This document shows, piece after piece, positions 8,295-17,879 of a stretch of 64,000 nt of DNA. Origin of the DNA: Hyphococcus sp. (GTDB lineage Bacteria; Pseudomonadota; Alphaproteobacteria; Caulobacterales; Parvularculaceae); NCBI GenBank assembly GCA_021776415.1, contig JAJFFY010000056.1, positions 1-64,000 on the forward strand, in the 5' to 3' direction. The position numbers and the translations under genes were made by a program. The notes under the pieces were generated by a model that was not told the DNA's origin, ran no database searches, and saw nothing but the letters and a program-made list of their open reading frames with translations. Numbering within the stretch: position 1 is the first letter of the stretch; each line of letters begins with the position of its first letter.

Positions 8295-9086
8295 GTGGTT
8301 AATCCACAAGTTGGCGTCCATCACTCGGACACAGTTCTAAATATCAGTGTGCGAACGATAGACGCATCGGACATATTTGAAGCTATCAAACTTGGCATTG
8401 CAGACTTCAACGCAAAGCCAAGTCATTTATTTTTGCTTGGGCTAATATACCCAATTGCCGGTTTTCTTGGGGCTACTGCAGCTTTCGGAAATGATATGCT
8501 TCCTTTAATATTACCGTTAGTTGGGGGCTACGCACTAATGGGGCCTTTTGCGGCAGTAATTCTCTATAGAGTCAGTCGGCGGAGAGAGCACGGGCGCGAG
8601 TTCCCATGGAGAGAAGCTTTTTCAGGATTAACTGGGCGGCGATCGAGAAAGATCGGAATACTTGGTCTTACTCTATTCTTTGTATTTATTAGCTGGCTGC
8701 TGATTGCACTCGCAATTTACGAGATGTTCATAGGTGATTTCGGTTACGCATCACCTGCGGAGCTTATGGAACATATATTTCTGACCCGGGAGGGGTGGGC
8801 GTTAATTATCATTGGTAACGGCGTTGGCTTTTTCTTTGCATCGGTTGTGTTGGCAACCTTTGTTGTTTCCTTTCCTTTAGCCTTGGATCGCGACGTAGAT
8901 GCTTTTGACGCCATTAAAATATCAACACGTGTTTCGTTCGCCAGCCCTTATGCGATTGCGTTGTGGGGAGCGATAATTGTTGGGTCAATGATAATTGGAG
9001 TGTTGACATTATTGGTGGGGCTTGCCGTCGTACTGCCGGTTCTTGGTCATGCAAGCTGGCATGTCTACAGAATGACAGTTGAATAA
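8295..9086 (+). CDS. DUF2189 family membrane protein
   Basis: A 263-aa multi-pass inner membrane protein starting at GTG 8295. The family signature is clear: DIFEAIKLGIADFNAKPSH, LFLLGLIYPIAG, LPLVGGYALMGPFAAV and, near the end, SFPLALDRDVDAFDAIKIS. About six hydrophobic helices are visible. DUF2189 proteins are common in alphaproteobacteria and are often found close to cytochrome oxidase genes, as here (ctaC starts about 0.9 kb away on the opposite strand). No biochemical function is established, and I infer only an association with the respiratory membrane. Confidence 0.85.
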   Translation: MVNPQVGVHHSDTVLNISVRTIDASDIFEAIKLGIADFNAKPSHLFLLGLIYPIAGFLGATAAFGNDMLPLILPLVGGYALMGPFAAVILYRVSRRREHGREFPWREAFSGLTGRRSRKIGILGLTLFFVFISWLLIALAIYEMFIGDFGYASPAELMEHIFLTREGWALIIIGNGVGFFFASVVLATFVVSFPLALDRDVDAFDAIKISTRVSFASPYAIALWGAIIVGSMIIGVLTLLVGLAVVLPVLGHASWHVYRMTVE

Positions 9087-9151
9087 CGGAAAATCCTTAG
9101 GGTCTATTCAAATCTGGCGAATTCATAGCCGCATTGCTCGATCGTTTAGTT

Positions 9152-9300
9152 GTCCCTACCAATTACTCGATTCTATCGTGCTCATAGTGCAAACCGCCCA
9201 AGTGCGGTCGTGCTCGAACGCCGCCGGATGACTTAACGGGCCTGTCCCTACCAGAAACTAGATTCTAGCGTATTCATCGTGCAATCTGCCCAGTCTATCA
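9152..9300 (+). repeat. Two decayed left ends of the TGTCCCTACC IS in tandem
   Basis: TTGTCCCTACCAATTACTCG at about 9152 is followed by a remnant of the transposase C-terminus (the LGGLH..H.RI coding pattern read on the minus strand). A second end, CTGTCCCTACCAGAAACTAG, starts at about 9242 and is followed by TTCATCGTGCAATCTGCCCAG. Both keep only some 50-60 bases of the element. This records at least two insertions between the DUF2189 gene and the giant-protein operon. Confidence 0.7.
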
Positions 9301-9347
9301 TCGTCTTCTCCCCGGAATCTTGTCCAGAATGAGTGCAGGCTTTGTCG

Positions 9348-9396
9348 GGATCGAGTTCTCGGTAGGACAGGGCTCTAGCTTTTTTTGTAGCGTCTG
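9348..9396 (+). pseudogene. Remnant of a histidine kinase C-terminus
   Basis: A short in-frame stretch reads VGIEFSVGQGSSFFCSVCL. This matches the G2-box end of sensor kinases (pattern I-x-S-x-x-G-x-G-S-x-F-x-F). It precedes the likely start of the giant gene and stays in frame with it, so gene callers may wrongly attach it as an N-terminal extension. It is too short to name the parent gene. Confidence 0.45.
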
Positions 9397-9457
9397 CTTA
9401 AGGTCACGTTCGAAGACGTTGATCCGTCAACCGCGTGTAACACTGGGGAGAGTGTAC

Positions 9458-12400
9458 GTGGGCAAAAAGCCGGAAGAGAAGAATCTCGCTGTTATTTGCG
9501 AAGAGGTGCGTATTACGCGCCGCACCGTAACAGGGATGCTTGTTACAGCGCTCGGCTTGATATCGCAGGCGCAAGCGGCGCAAATTCGCAGGCAACCCCT
9601 TAACAAGGCTAAAAAAGCGCCGGTTGCGGCTGACCGCCTTAAAGCGACGGTTTTACCGCAAACCTACGAAGTGCGTCGACCGGACGATTTCCTCTATTTC
9701 GACTATCGGCTGAATAATTTGCGCGTGATGGGGTCTGTTCCCAATCAGGTAATCGCGCGCATCAATACGCAAAAGCCTGCATGGATCGTTGTCGAGCATC
9801 AGGCGCAATCCATCGATGAGCAGGCCTATTGGGACAAGATTGACGGCGTACCGGTTCCTCCAGGCGCCGCATTGTCGCGTCTGTCTGGCAAGAGCCGCAC
9901 CGTCTTTCAGATGCCTACTGGCGTCAGTCAGAGCCAATGGGGGCTGGACGGATTATTGGAGGCGTGCAGAACTTGGCCGATGCGCCTAGATGCACTCGCC
10001 AAGCCGCCTCCGCCTGCGTTTGAGTTGTTCATTGTGCCGCCGCGGGTGTTTCAACTCTCCCAGCAACGGCTAGACAGCGCGGCGCAGATATTACTGGCGA
10101 GCTTGCCGGCTGATCAGCGAGCGGTCATCGGCGACATTATTCCGAGCGCCTCACAACGGATTGCAGACAAAATCAACGCCGCCGCAAAACGCGGCGAAGA
10201 GATTTCAGATACGGATATTGACGCTCTTGTTGGCGCGGAGTTGCAGGCGGGGCTTACCAATTCGCTAGCGGTGCAAACCTTAGAACATGCGTTTTTATCC
10301 AAGCGCGCCCTTGAGGCGGCGGCGGCAAGCGCTAGTCTTTCCGTGCTGGCGCAAGCCGCGCCGGCGCGCCGGCTGCAACGCAGGGCTCCCATCCAACCCA
10401 ACCGCATTATCAAAACACCCAATATCACCAAGCTGCCGCTTCAGCTAAAGCCGCGCAAACCGGCGGACTCGGTGACTGCGATTGAACTACCCTACAGGCT
10501 GGTGCAAACCCCGCTCGCCACCGCCGGATGGTCGCACGCCCTCGGCCCGATCACCCATGGTAAGCGCACGGAGCTTTGGCACACCCGCCTGGGGACCCGC
10601 AAAGGAGATGGCGTAGCGGATTTGTCGCCTGAGCCCTTGCGGGCGATCTGGTCGCCAGATTACCCAAACTCAAAAAGCACAATTGGCGGCGTGCCGCGCT
10701 TTGCGCTTTATGGCAATGAGCGCCGAGATATTGTCCGGTTGACTGCAGGATTTAATGAAAAGAAACCTGGCGGCGGCGGATATATTCCGCAACCGACGAC
10801 CGCCGAAAAACTGATGCTAACCGCGCTTGGCGGTTGGCTTGATTTGGACGGCGACTGGCGCATCCGACCTGACGGTTCTAGCGGACTGCCCGTCGTCAAT
10901 ATTGAAAGCTGGACCCATAAATCTGCAATGGCGCGGGATTATTTTGTCCGCATCGTCAAGGCCGGCCGATTATTCCCGTTTGGTCACGCTGCATCGCTTG
11001 TTAGAATTACGGAGCGCAAGTTTGAAACACGCGGCGATGGCGGCCGTGTCGCTGCTCTTCGCCAGAAAGCCTTTATCATCGTGCGCGAGCCAGTGCGGAA
11101 ATATAAAGGCGGCAGTCAGGCCCATTCCGGACGGGACTTTCCGTTCCGCCGGGTTGAAATTCTGACAAAAATAACCCCGAATCTGGAACCTCCCGGCGAC
11201 AAGAGTTGTGACCGCGTATTCTCAGGTCCGCAGGACGGAGCCGATGAAGGATTTGTTCCTGTGCTGCTCAGTAATGGCGCTGACGTTCAGTTCCGTATGG
11301 TCGGAATAGATGGCGCGGGACGACGCATCCCGTTCTCAGCGCCCCTGGTGCTAGTTCTCGATAGCAAAAATAATACGAGCGGCATCAGCGCGGTAAGTAG
11401 TTTCTATTCGAACAGCAAGCCATCTTGCAGCAGTGCGAAGAAAAATCGGGCGGTCGTTCCTATGAGCGGCGCCGTCGTTCAGTATGCGCCACAGTCAACC
11501 GGCGGCGATTTGGACGGCGACACGAACATCCCTACCGAATCCATCAAATTTAAAGCCGCGCCGCCAACCGGCGGTGTCAGCGTGGGGGCGCCACAATATT
11601 TTCCCGCGATTGAAGAAGCGAAAGTTATTCTGCCGGCCGTAAAAAGCCTTTTGGGAGCCGATAAATCGCCCATCGTTACGTTCAACGACAAGTACCTTGC
11701 CAATGGATTTTCTGGGGCCAATACCAAGGGGCAGCTATTCCTGAACGTCAACCTTCCTGGCGCGATTACAGTCGACGCCTCAGAACCAAGCGATAAATTT
11801 GGCGGCATGATTACCCCTGACCTTTCGCCGAGCGCATTGTCGCGTAATTTCGGCGTTGTCGCGGGCGCCAGCGACGCCCAGAATTTTTCCCAGGGGAGTT
11901 TCAAGCCGGAAGATTTTCTACCTAATGCAAAATTGCTCGGGGCGATCGAGTTAAAAGATATTCTTCAGGCGGTGGTCAATATTGTTTCGGAAAAAGCCAA
12001 AACGCCGAAATTTACTAGCATTGAATTGCCTGACCGTATTGAAGCGACCTACTCGCTAGAGCAATCACCGTTGCGAAGCGTTTCGCCAATCTTTGAAGCA
12101 ATGCCGGGCAGCCGCCTGAAAATCGATACGAAAATCGTCGTCCGTCGTGACAAACTCAATGTACCTCCTCCGGAGGCGTCGGTTGAGGGGCGTGTTGAAA
12201 ATTTCCAGATCAACTTGTTCAGCTGTCTGATCTTGACCTTCGACCAGCTTTCATTCGTTACAGTCCCGGGCCAAAAACCGAAAGTGGATGTCGATCTCGA
12301 CCCTGAACTCGGTGTGATGTTCGGCGGGCCGCTGGAATTCATCAATGAGCTCAAAGACATTATTCCTTCCAACGGGTTTTCCGACCCATCGCCGATTTCA

Positions 12401-13048
12401 CTGACGCCGACAGGCATCACTGCTGGTTATACGCTTGGCTTGCCGACCATTCAGGTGGGAATTTGTTCGATATCGAACATTTCTATCGGTGCAGCGTTCA
12501 GCATCCCGTTCACGGGCGGACCGCCAAGCGCGCGGTTTAATTTCGCCGAACGCCAATCGCCGTTCAATATCACTGTCTCAATGTTTGGCGGTGGCGGCTT
12601 TGTCGCGGTTACGGTTGATACGGGCGGCATGCGCGAGATTGAAGCGTCGTTGGAATTCGGCGCTAAAATTGAAATCGACCTCGGCGTTGCCTCTGGCGGC
12701 GTTTACATCAAAGGCGGGTTTTATTTCCACCTGCAAGACGACGCTGGCGCGCAGTCGATATATTTTGAAGGCTTTATCGAGATGGGCGGGCACTTGTCGA
12801 TCATCGGATTGATCTCCGTGTCTCTCGTTTTCCACCTTGCGCTTGCTTATGAAAAAGACGGCGCCACAAAAACCTCCCGCCTGTTCGGGCAGGCGTCGCT
12901 GACGGTCGAAGTCGAAATTCTATTTTTTAGCACCTCCGTGGAAGTCAAAGTTCAGCGGCAGTTCGCTGGTTCTGAAGCTGATCCGTTGTTTGTCGATTTT
13001 GTCCCGACAAAAAATGTCTGGGACGAATATTGTGAGGCGTTTGCCTAG
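9458..13048 (+). CDS. Giant exported protein of unknown function (partner A)
   Basis: About 1,196 aa from GTG 9458, chosen because GGGGAGAG lies five bases upstream. The frame is open further 5' to 9320, but that part holds a kinase remnant. The N-terminus has a Tat-like signal: ITRRTVTGMLVTALGLIS then QAQA, with cleavage before AQIRR. No enzyme motif was recognised. Landmarks are an Ala-rich helical region (about residues 190-290) and the segment ELPYRLVQTPLATAGWSHAL, which leads into GKRTELWHTRLGTR (about 340-385). The last 250 residues are Gly-rich and strand-like (GAKIEIDLGVASGGVYIKGG). The ELPYRL and TELWHTRLG blocks recall large uncharacterised secreted proteins from other bacteria. It is followed after 11 bases by partner B, so the two form one transcription unit. 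Confidence 0.8.
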   Translation: MGKKPEEKNLAVICEEVRITRRTVTGMLVTALGLISQAQAAQIRRQPLNKAKKAPVAADRLKATVLPQTYEVRRPDDFLYFDYRLNNLRVMGSVPNQVIARINTQKPAWIVVEHQAQSIDEQAYWDKIDGVPVPPGAALSRLSGKSRTVFQMPTGVSQSQWGLDGLLEACRTWPMRLDALAKPPPPAFELFIVPPRVFQLSQQRLDSAAQILLASLPADQRAVIGDIIPSASQRIADKINAAAKRGEEISDTDIDALVGAELQAGLTNSLAVQTLEHAFLSKRALEAAAASASLSVLAQAAPARRLQRRAPIQPNRIIKTPNITKLPLQLKPRKPADSVTAIELPYRLVQTPLATAGWSHALGPITHGKRTELWHTRLGTRKGDGVADLSPEPLRAIWSPDYPNSKSTIGGVPRFALYGNERRDIVRLTAGFNEKKPGGGGYIPQPTTAEKLMLTALGGWLDLDGDWRIRPDGSSGLPVVNIESWTHKSAMARDYFVRIVKAGRLFPFGHAASLVRITERKFETRGDGGRVAALRQKAFIIVREPVRKYKGGSQAHSGRDFPFRRVEILTKITPNLEPPGDKSCDRVFSGPQDGADEGFVPVLLSNGADVQFRMVGIDGAGRRIPFSAPLVLVLDSKNNTSGISAVSSFYSNSKPSCSSAKKNRAVVPMSGAVVQYAPQSTGGDLDGDTNIPTESIKFKAAPPTGGVSVGAPQYFPAIEEAKVILPAVKSLLGADKSPIVTFNDKYLANGFSGANTKGQLFLNVNLPGAITVDASEPSDKFGGMITPDLSPSALSRNFGVVAGASDAQNFSQGSFKPEDFLPNAKLLGAIELKDILQAVVNIVSEKAKTPKFTSIELPDRIEATYSLEQSPLRSVSPIFEAMPGSRLKIDTKIVVRRDKLNVPPPEASVEGRVENFQINLFSCLILTFDQLSFVTVPGQKPKVDVDLDPELGVMFGGPLEFINELKDIIPSNGFSDPSPISLTPTGITAGYTLGLPTIQVGICSISNISIGAAFSIPFTGGPPSARFNFAERQSPFNITVSMFGGGGFVAVTVDTGGMREIEASLEFGAKIEIDLGVASGGVYIKGGFYFHLQDDAGAQSIYFEGFIEMGGHLSIIGLISVSLVFHLALAYEKDGATKTSRLFGQASLTVEVEILFFSTSVEVKVQRQFAGSEADPLFVDFVPTKNVWDEYCEAFA

Positions 13049-13059
13049 GAGCTTGGACG

Positions 13060-16000
13060 ATGATTACACAACGCGTCGTCTGGACGCTTCTTCCAAACGG
13101 CATCAACAAAAAGTCAAAGCGCGCCAGAGCATCCGTATTGGTGTCGCCGCGCTTGATGTTGCCAAACACAACACAGCCCGCCGAACTTAGTCACTTTGAC
13201 TACTGGCAGGACTGGCCGGCGATTATTCAAGCGGCTTCGTTCAAAATTAGCATCAATAGCGGCGCGCAAGTTGTTGATGCAGAATTGACCTCGAAGTCAG
13301 ACAGCGCAACCTGGAAAGCAATTTTTCCAGTTACGACTTTCGTCAAACCATGGCAATTCGATAAGGCAGGACTTCGCAACAAAGTCATATTGAGCTATCC
13401 GGTCGCAGCGGTTTCTAACCTCATAGAAGACCTATACGGACAAATCGGTATTGCCGCGCAAGCGGGGTTGCCGGATCGGCGCAATCTAACCGCTGTTATC
13501 GCCGGACTTCAAACGGACAATAGTTTTGTTGGCGGCGCCGGTAGCGGCGGGGTCAGACCGAAACCCCTTGCGCCGGAAGAAGTCCTTGACCGGTTGCGGC
13601 GCGAGAGCAAGCGGCAGGACTTTAGCAGGCCTGCGATCAACAATCCAAAAGCTGGCGCCAATCAGGGATTGATGGGCGACCCGGCGCAGGCGCTTGACCT
13701 TCTGCAAGCCTATCACACGCCGCTTGAGGCTGTGAAAACCGGCCAATATGCCGCCAATCAGATGCCGGATAATTATGGCGCGAAATTTCCGACCAAACCC
13801 AACCCATTCCGCCATGCAAAATGGAAAACACGGGACAAATCACCGCTGCCGGCTGCGCAGGATTATAAAGACCTTATCGATTTTCATCAGATTTCGGCGT
13901 CACTTTGTCAGTACCCAGAAATTAACCGCCTATGCGGCCTGGTGCTTGATCTCGAATTTGATCTCCCCAATACTATGGGCGCGACAGCTACGCTGGAGCT
14001 AAAAGTGGATTGGCAGACGCTGGCGCAACCGGGCGCCGCTGTAACCGAGCCGGATATCAATCCGATAATCGTCGTTAATAGCTCCAAGTCGGTTTTTTAT
14101 GCCGCCAAAAAGAACACTATCAGTCCAATTGTCGAGCGCTATTTGAGCCTCGCCAATGAGGACTTCTCACTCGTACAAATGGATGTCGATGGCGCGGGAA
14201 TGAAGCTTAAGAACTTGCGCGAAAGCCTTAAACGCGATGTTCCGATTGTGTATGATGACGACACTTTCGAAGAGGAGACAAAACCGGAAGCAGGCTTGCC
14301 GTCGCTTCGCACAAGCGGCGTTATGCTTGCGGAAAAACGCCGGGATTTGTCCGTAACAGCGCTCCTGCAGCGCGCCGGAGCCATGCAATCGGCCCTCGCC
14401 GGCTCCAATCAGGCGCCGACGCTCTATGCGGAAGATATCATCCGGGGCTTCCGCGTCGATGTTCAAGACGATAAGTCCAACAAATGGCGCTCGATATTTT
14501 ACCGCCAGACGAATTTTAAATTCACCAATACCGGCGGCAGTCACACAACACCGAAAGAAGAGGGCATGGCGCGGATCGCCGCCGGCGGGTCAACCGATAA
14601 CACCAACACCGATATTGTTAAAATTCACGAAGCACTTGTCAGCTGGACGGGATGGAGCCTCGCAGCGCCGGAGCCTGGACGGCTTGTCAAGAAAGATGAT
14701 TCCGTTGGAGAAGACAGAGAACAGACGCCGCCTGGCCTGCCCCTGGAAACCAAATATTCTGTTGTGCCGGACACACTACCGCGATTGCGTTTCGGTAATA
14801 CTTATCGCATGCGCGTGCGCCTCGTCGACCTTGCCGGCGCGTCGGAAGACCATTCAGAAGCGAATGTTCACCCCAAAGGCGCAGCAAGCATGCCGATGAT
14901 GCTCCGGCGTCATGAACCGATAGAGCCGCCGGCTCTGGCGCTGGTAAGCGCTGGCGGGACAATCGATCCGTTGGGGGACGGAGAATCGATGCAACACATC
15001 GCGATCCGCACCTGGAATGATACGCCGGACAAGAACGTCATCGCAGCGACCCAAATTTCGCGCCGGCATGTAACGCCTACGCGCGTCGGTCATCGTTTCG
15101 CGGAGCTACATGGGGCGATGGACACCGGCCCCGGCAACGCAATCGATAAATCCATTTATATGATGCTCGTCGCCCAGGACAAATCGCTACCGGAGATTTC
15201 GATTGACCGAGGAAAGAATGCAGCCACACTCACACCCGAGCGTTACACATTCGCCGACGAACAATTCAAACTCCCCTATCTACCTGATCCCCTGGCGATC
15301 AGCGTTGCCATCCGGGTTATCGGCGCCGACGGCGTCAATCCCGATATTATTCACAAAGTACCGCTTTATTGCAGCGGCGCCTCGCCGGAGTGCAACTGGC
15401 CAAACGCGCTTCCATTCAAAATCATCGTCGCAGAGACCGGAATTGCGGATGCAACATTCAACGCTGCAACCCGCGAATTTTATATTCCGATGCGCAAGGC
15501 GGAGCGCGCGCGCATTTATCTCAGTTGCCTGATGCCAAAAGACGCCATGGCGATGATGGCGGTCCGACAAATGATCCTGAAGCGCAACCCTGATGCAACA
15601 ACCCGTCAGGAAATCGAAAAGCGAATTGCCAACGGGCAGCACTGGATGTTTACGCCGTGGCGGATAGTTGAAATTGTTCACGCCGTGCAAAAGCCGTTGA
15701 TCACGCCCGTCATCACCAATTTGAATATCAGCCGCAAGCTGGGAGATACGGCCGCTACGCCGGGCATCGAATCCCTGCCGCTTCACTCAAAGAGCACAGC
15801 GCGCGTTGATATGGAGGGCGAATGGCGCGAACCGGTGGACGATCCCGCCGATCTGCAAGCCGCTGAAGGCCCGTACACTGTGGCGTTAAAAGCGCACGCC
15901 TTTTCAAAAAAAATCGCCCGCAATGACGCTCCAAACGGTGTCTACAATTACTTTACTGGAAAACACAACTTTGCGAACACACATTACCGGCGCGTCCAGT

Positions 16001-17298
16001 ACAAACTGGATGCCGTGACGCGGTATAAGGAATTTTTCGAAGAACCAATCCGCACTGACGAACAAAAGCAAAAAGTAACCTCGCCAGTGCGGACGGGCTG
16101 GACGCCAAATTCGGCGCCGCCGCCGCCGCCAAGCGTTCTTTATGTCGTGCCTACATTCGGGTGGGTACGGACTAATAAAGGCGGACGCACATCATCCTTG
16201 CGGGCCGGCGGCGGTTTGCGCGTTTATCTTGACCGCCCATGGATGACCACCGGCTTTACTGAAATGCTCGGCGTCGTTCTGGCCCACAAGTCGAACACCA
16301 AACCTGTCAGCAATGCAAAAATCGATGCAGACTATACTGGTTCGGTGACCATGTGGGGCGCCGACCCGATCTGGACCAATCCGGCTAAGATCGCAGACGC
16401 TTCGCCGCCACTATCCGCTTTTCCGCTGGCGAGACTGCAAGGCCCGATCACTTTTGAAGGTTCCGGCCTGCCAGAGGAAGAGGGAACGGATTTACCGCCG
16501 GGCGGATTTTTCCATACGCGGTTGCCGCATCCAGAAATCATGGACGATACTGCGCCGACTGCCGATCAGATCCGTCTCGATGTGGCGCCGCATGTCACCG
16601 GTTACGACCCAGAGCGTAAGCTGTGGTACTGCGATATCGTCATCCGGCCGCCGACAGGGACATACTACCCCTTCGTGCGGCTTGCTTTGGCGCGCTACAA
16701 TCCGATCTCAATCTGGCGCGCGCATCTGTCTGCGATGGTGATGACTGAGTTTCAACAATTGACGCCGGACCGCCTTGTGATCGCCGCCAAGGATGGCGCC
16801 GCGCGCAAAATCCATGTGGCCGTTTACGGCGTGGCTGGAAAGCCGTCGCTCTCGCAACTTGACGCTGGCCGTTACGAGGCGGTCACCCAAGTGCTCTCCG
16901 CGGGCGCAGACCCGGAACTTGGCTGGCGAACGGTTGAGGCCACTGCGCCAGCTAGCCCGCAACTGTCAGCGCGGCAGGCGCGAAGAGGTATGGTAAGAGC
17001 GGCGCCGCAATCTACACAACTGAAGCGGCAGGCCGAGCAAGCGCTTCAGGCGGAAAATCTGAACGCCCTTATTGCAAAACCGGAATTGATTCTGGCCTTG
17101 CGGCCGCCCTTGCTTTGGGAAACGGATATATGGCTTCCAGACGCGACGGCAGGTGGAAAGCGGCGCATTCTCGTTACCGAAAAAGAGTATTACCGGATAG
17201 AACCTGACGACCTTTGGACGCAACCCGGCGCCGCTATCTCATCACAGACCCTGCCGAAGGGAAGCCGCGTCGTTTATATGGAAGTATTGGACGTTTAG
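13060..17298 (+). CDS. Giant protein of unknown function (partner B)
   Basis: A 1,412-aa protein starting ATG 13060 with TAGGAGC as ribosome site, 11 bases after partner A. There is no obvious signal peptide. The N-terminus (RVVWTLLPNG, then ASVLVSPRLML, then DYWQDWPAII) and later blocks FGNTYRMRVRLVDLAGAS (about residue 585), RVYLDRPWMTTGFTEMLGVV (about 1055) and YPFVRLALARYNPIS (about 1205) are well-formed. They recall a conserved but uncharacterised family of very large proteins. I see no catalytic motif, membrane helix or coiled coil. The VDLAG and VRLALARY blocks look like beta-sandwich repeats, which suggests a structural or surface role, but that is inference. A possible stem-loop follows the stop. 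Confidence 0.8.
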   Translation: MITQRVVWTLLPNGINKKSKRARASVLVSPRLMLPNTTQPAELSHFDYWQDWPAIIQAASFKISINSGAQVVDAELTSKSDSATWKAIFPVTTFVKPWQFDKAGLRNKVILSYPVAAVSNLIEDLYGQIGIAAQAGLPDRRNLTAVIAGLQTDNSFVGGAGSGGVRPKPLAPEEVLDRLRRESKRQDFSRPAINNPKAGANQGLMGDPAQALDLLQAYHTPLEAVKTGQYAANQMPDNYGAKFPTKPNPFRHAKWKTRDKSPLPAAQDYKDLIDFHQISASLCQYPEINRLCGLVLDLEFDLPNTMGATATLELKVDWQTLAQPGAAVTEPDINPIIVVNSSKSVFYAAKKNTISPIVERYLSLANEDFSLVQMDVDGAGMKLKNLRESLKRDVPIVYDDDTFEEETKPEAGLPSLRTSGVMLAEKRRDLSVTALLQRAGAMQSALAGSNQAPTLYAEDIIRGFRVDVQDDKSNKWRSIFYRQTNFKFTNTGGSHTTPKEEGMARIAAGGSTDNTNTDIVKIHEALVSWTGWSLAAPEPGRLVKKDDSVGEDREQTPPGLPLETKYSVVPDTLPRLRFGNTYRMRVRLVDLAGASEDHSEANVHPKGAASMPMMLRRHEPIEPPALALVSAGGTIDPLGDGESMQHIAIRTWNDTPDKNVIAATQISRRHVTPTRVGHRFAELHGAMDTGPGNAIDKSIYMMLVAQDKSLPEISIDRGKNAATLTPERYTFADEQFKLPYLPDPLAISVAIRVIGADGVNPDIIHKVPLYCSGASPECNWPNALPFKIIVAETGIADATFNAATREFYIPMRKAERARIYLSCLMPKDAMAMMAVRQMILKRNPDATTRQEIEKRIANGQHWMFTPWRIVEIVHAVQKPLITPVITNLNISRKLGDTAATPGIESLPLHSKSTARVDMEGEWREPVDDPADLQAAEGPYTVALKAHAFSKKIARNDAPNGVYNYFTGKHNFANTHYRRVQYKLDAVTRYKEFFEEPIRTDEQKQKVTSPVRTGWTPNSAPPPPPSVLYVVPTFGWVRTNKGGRTSSLRAGGGLRVYLDRPWMTTGFTEMLGVVLAHKSNTKPVSNAKIDADYTGSVTMWGADPIWTNPAKIADASPPLSAFPLARLQGPITFEGSGLPEEEGTDLPPGGFFHTRLPHPEIMDDTAPTADQIRLDVAPHVTGYDPERKLWYCDIVIRPPTGTYYPFVRLALARYNPISIWRAHLSAMVMTEFQQLTPDRLVIAAKDGAARKIHVAVYGVAGKPSLSQLDAGRYEAVTQVLSAGADPELGWRTVEATAPASPQLSARQARRGMVRAAPQSTQLKRQAEQALQAENLNALIAKPELILALRPPLLWETDIWLPDATAGGKRRILVTEKEYYRIEPDDLWTQPGAAISSQTLPKGSRVVYMEVLDV

Positions 17299-17303
17299 AC
17301 TGC

Positions 17304-17335
17304 GCCAACCAAAAAACTTTACCCATTGGGTTGGC
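17304..17335 (+). terminator. Possible stem-loop after the giant-protein operon
   Basis: GCCAACC and GGTTGGC are inverted around an 18-base loop, starting five bases after the stop of partner B. The loop is long and no T-run follows, so rho-independent termination is doubtful. Confidence 0.3.
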
Positions 17336-17430
17336 AAAGAATGACGGCTAAAATCCCCGACCAAGACAATCCGAACAAGCCCAAATCTGAAAATCAGAGG
17401 CTAGTAAGTCATTGAAATAATGGCGCGTGT

Positions 17431-17698
17431 TGTCCCTACCAAAAACTAGATTCTAGTGAATTCTTTGGTGTGGAGTGATCGATCTCGTTTCGCTGATACC
17501 GAATCTTGATTCCCTGATCCGTCGAAAATATTCCCTGATAATTTGTGTAGGGAAGCTGTGTTTAAGATGCTGAATTCACGGATGTCTTCGGCGTGAAAAT
17601 TTCAAAATTGGCCTAAAAATGCAAATTTTCCCTGTAGATTCCCATTTATCAGGGAATATGGCCGGAGACCGGTTCGAACTCGGTCGCATCCACCGCCA
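17431..17698 (+). repeat. Long direct repeat, right copy (IS end plus tRNA-like tail)
   Basis: Same order and orientation as the copy at 334-596: TGTCCCTACCAAAAACTAG, then TTCGCTGATACCGAAT, TTCCCTGATAATTTG, TTCCCTGTAGATTCCC, TTATCAGGGAA, then a tail of ACCGG-TTCGAAC-TCGGT and CGCATCCACCGCCA. That tail folds as a five-base T-stem with a seven-base TTCGAAC loop, like the 3' end of a tRNA. The rest of a tRNA is absent. The two copies bracket about 17 kb containing the oxidase operon and the giant-protein operon. Confidence 0.7.
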
Positions 17699-17879
17699 TG
17701 AAACTCATAAGAAATTGATAGTTATAGATTTTTACGAACAGTGATATTCACACCTCACATTTTATACCACATGGCATGAGTCTACAGTTGGTCCATCATT
17801 TGAATAGGGAGTGTCCGGCGTAGCCACTCATGGAACAGATTGAGGGGTTTGTCTCGCCGCTGAGCTGCTTCCCAGAGTT

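Noticed and set aside
17640-17698. A tRNA gene suggested by the T-arm-like tail
   Set aside because: Only the T-arm and a 3' end resembling an acceptor are present. No D-arm, anticodon arm or matching 5' strand could be found, so it is at most a tRNA-derived tail.
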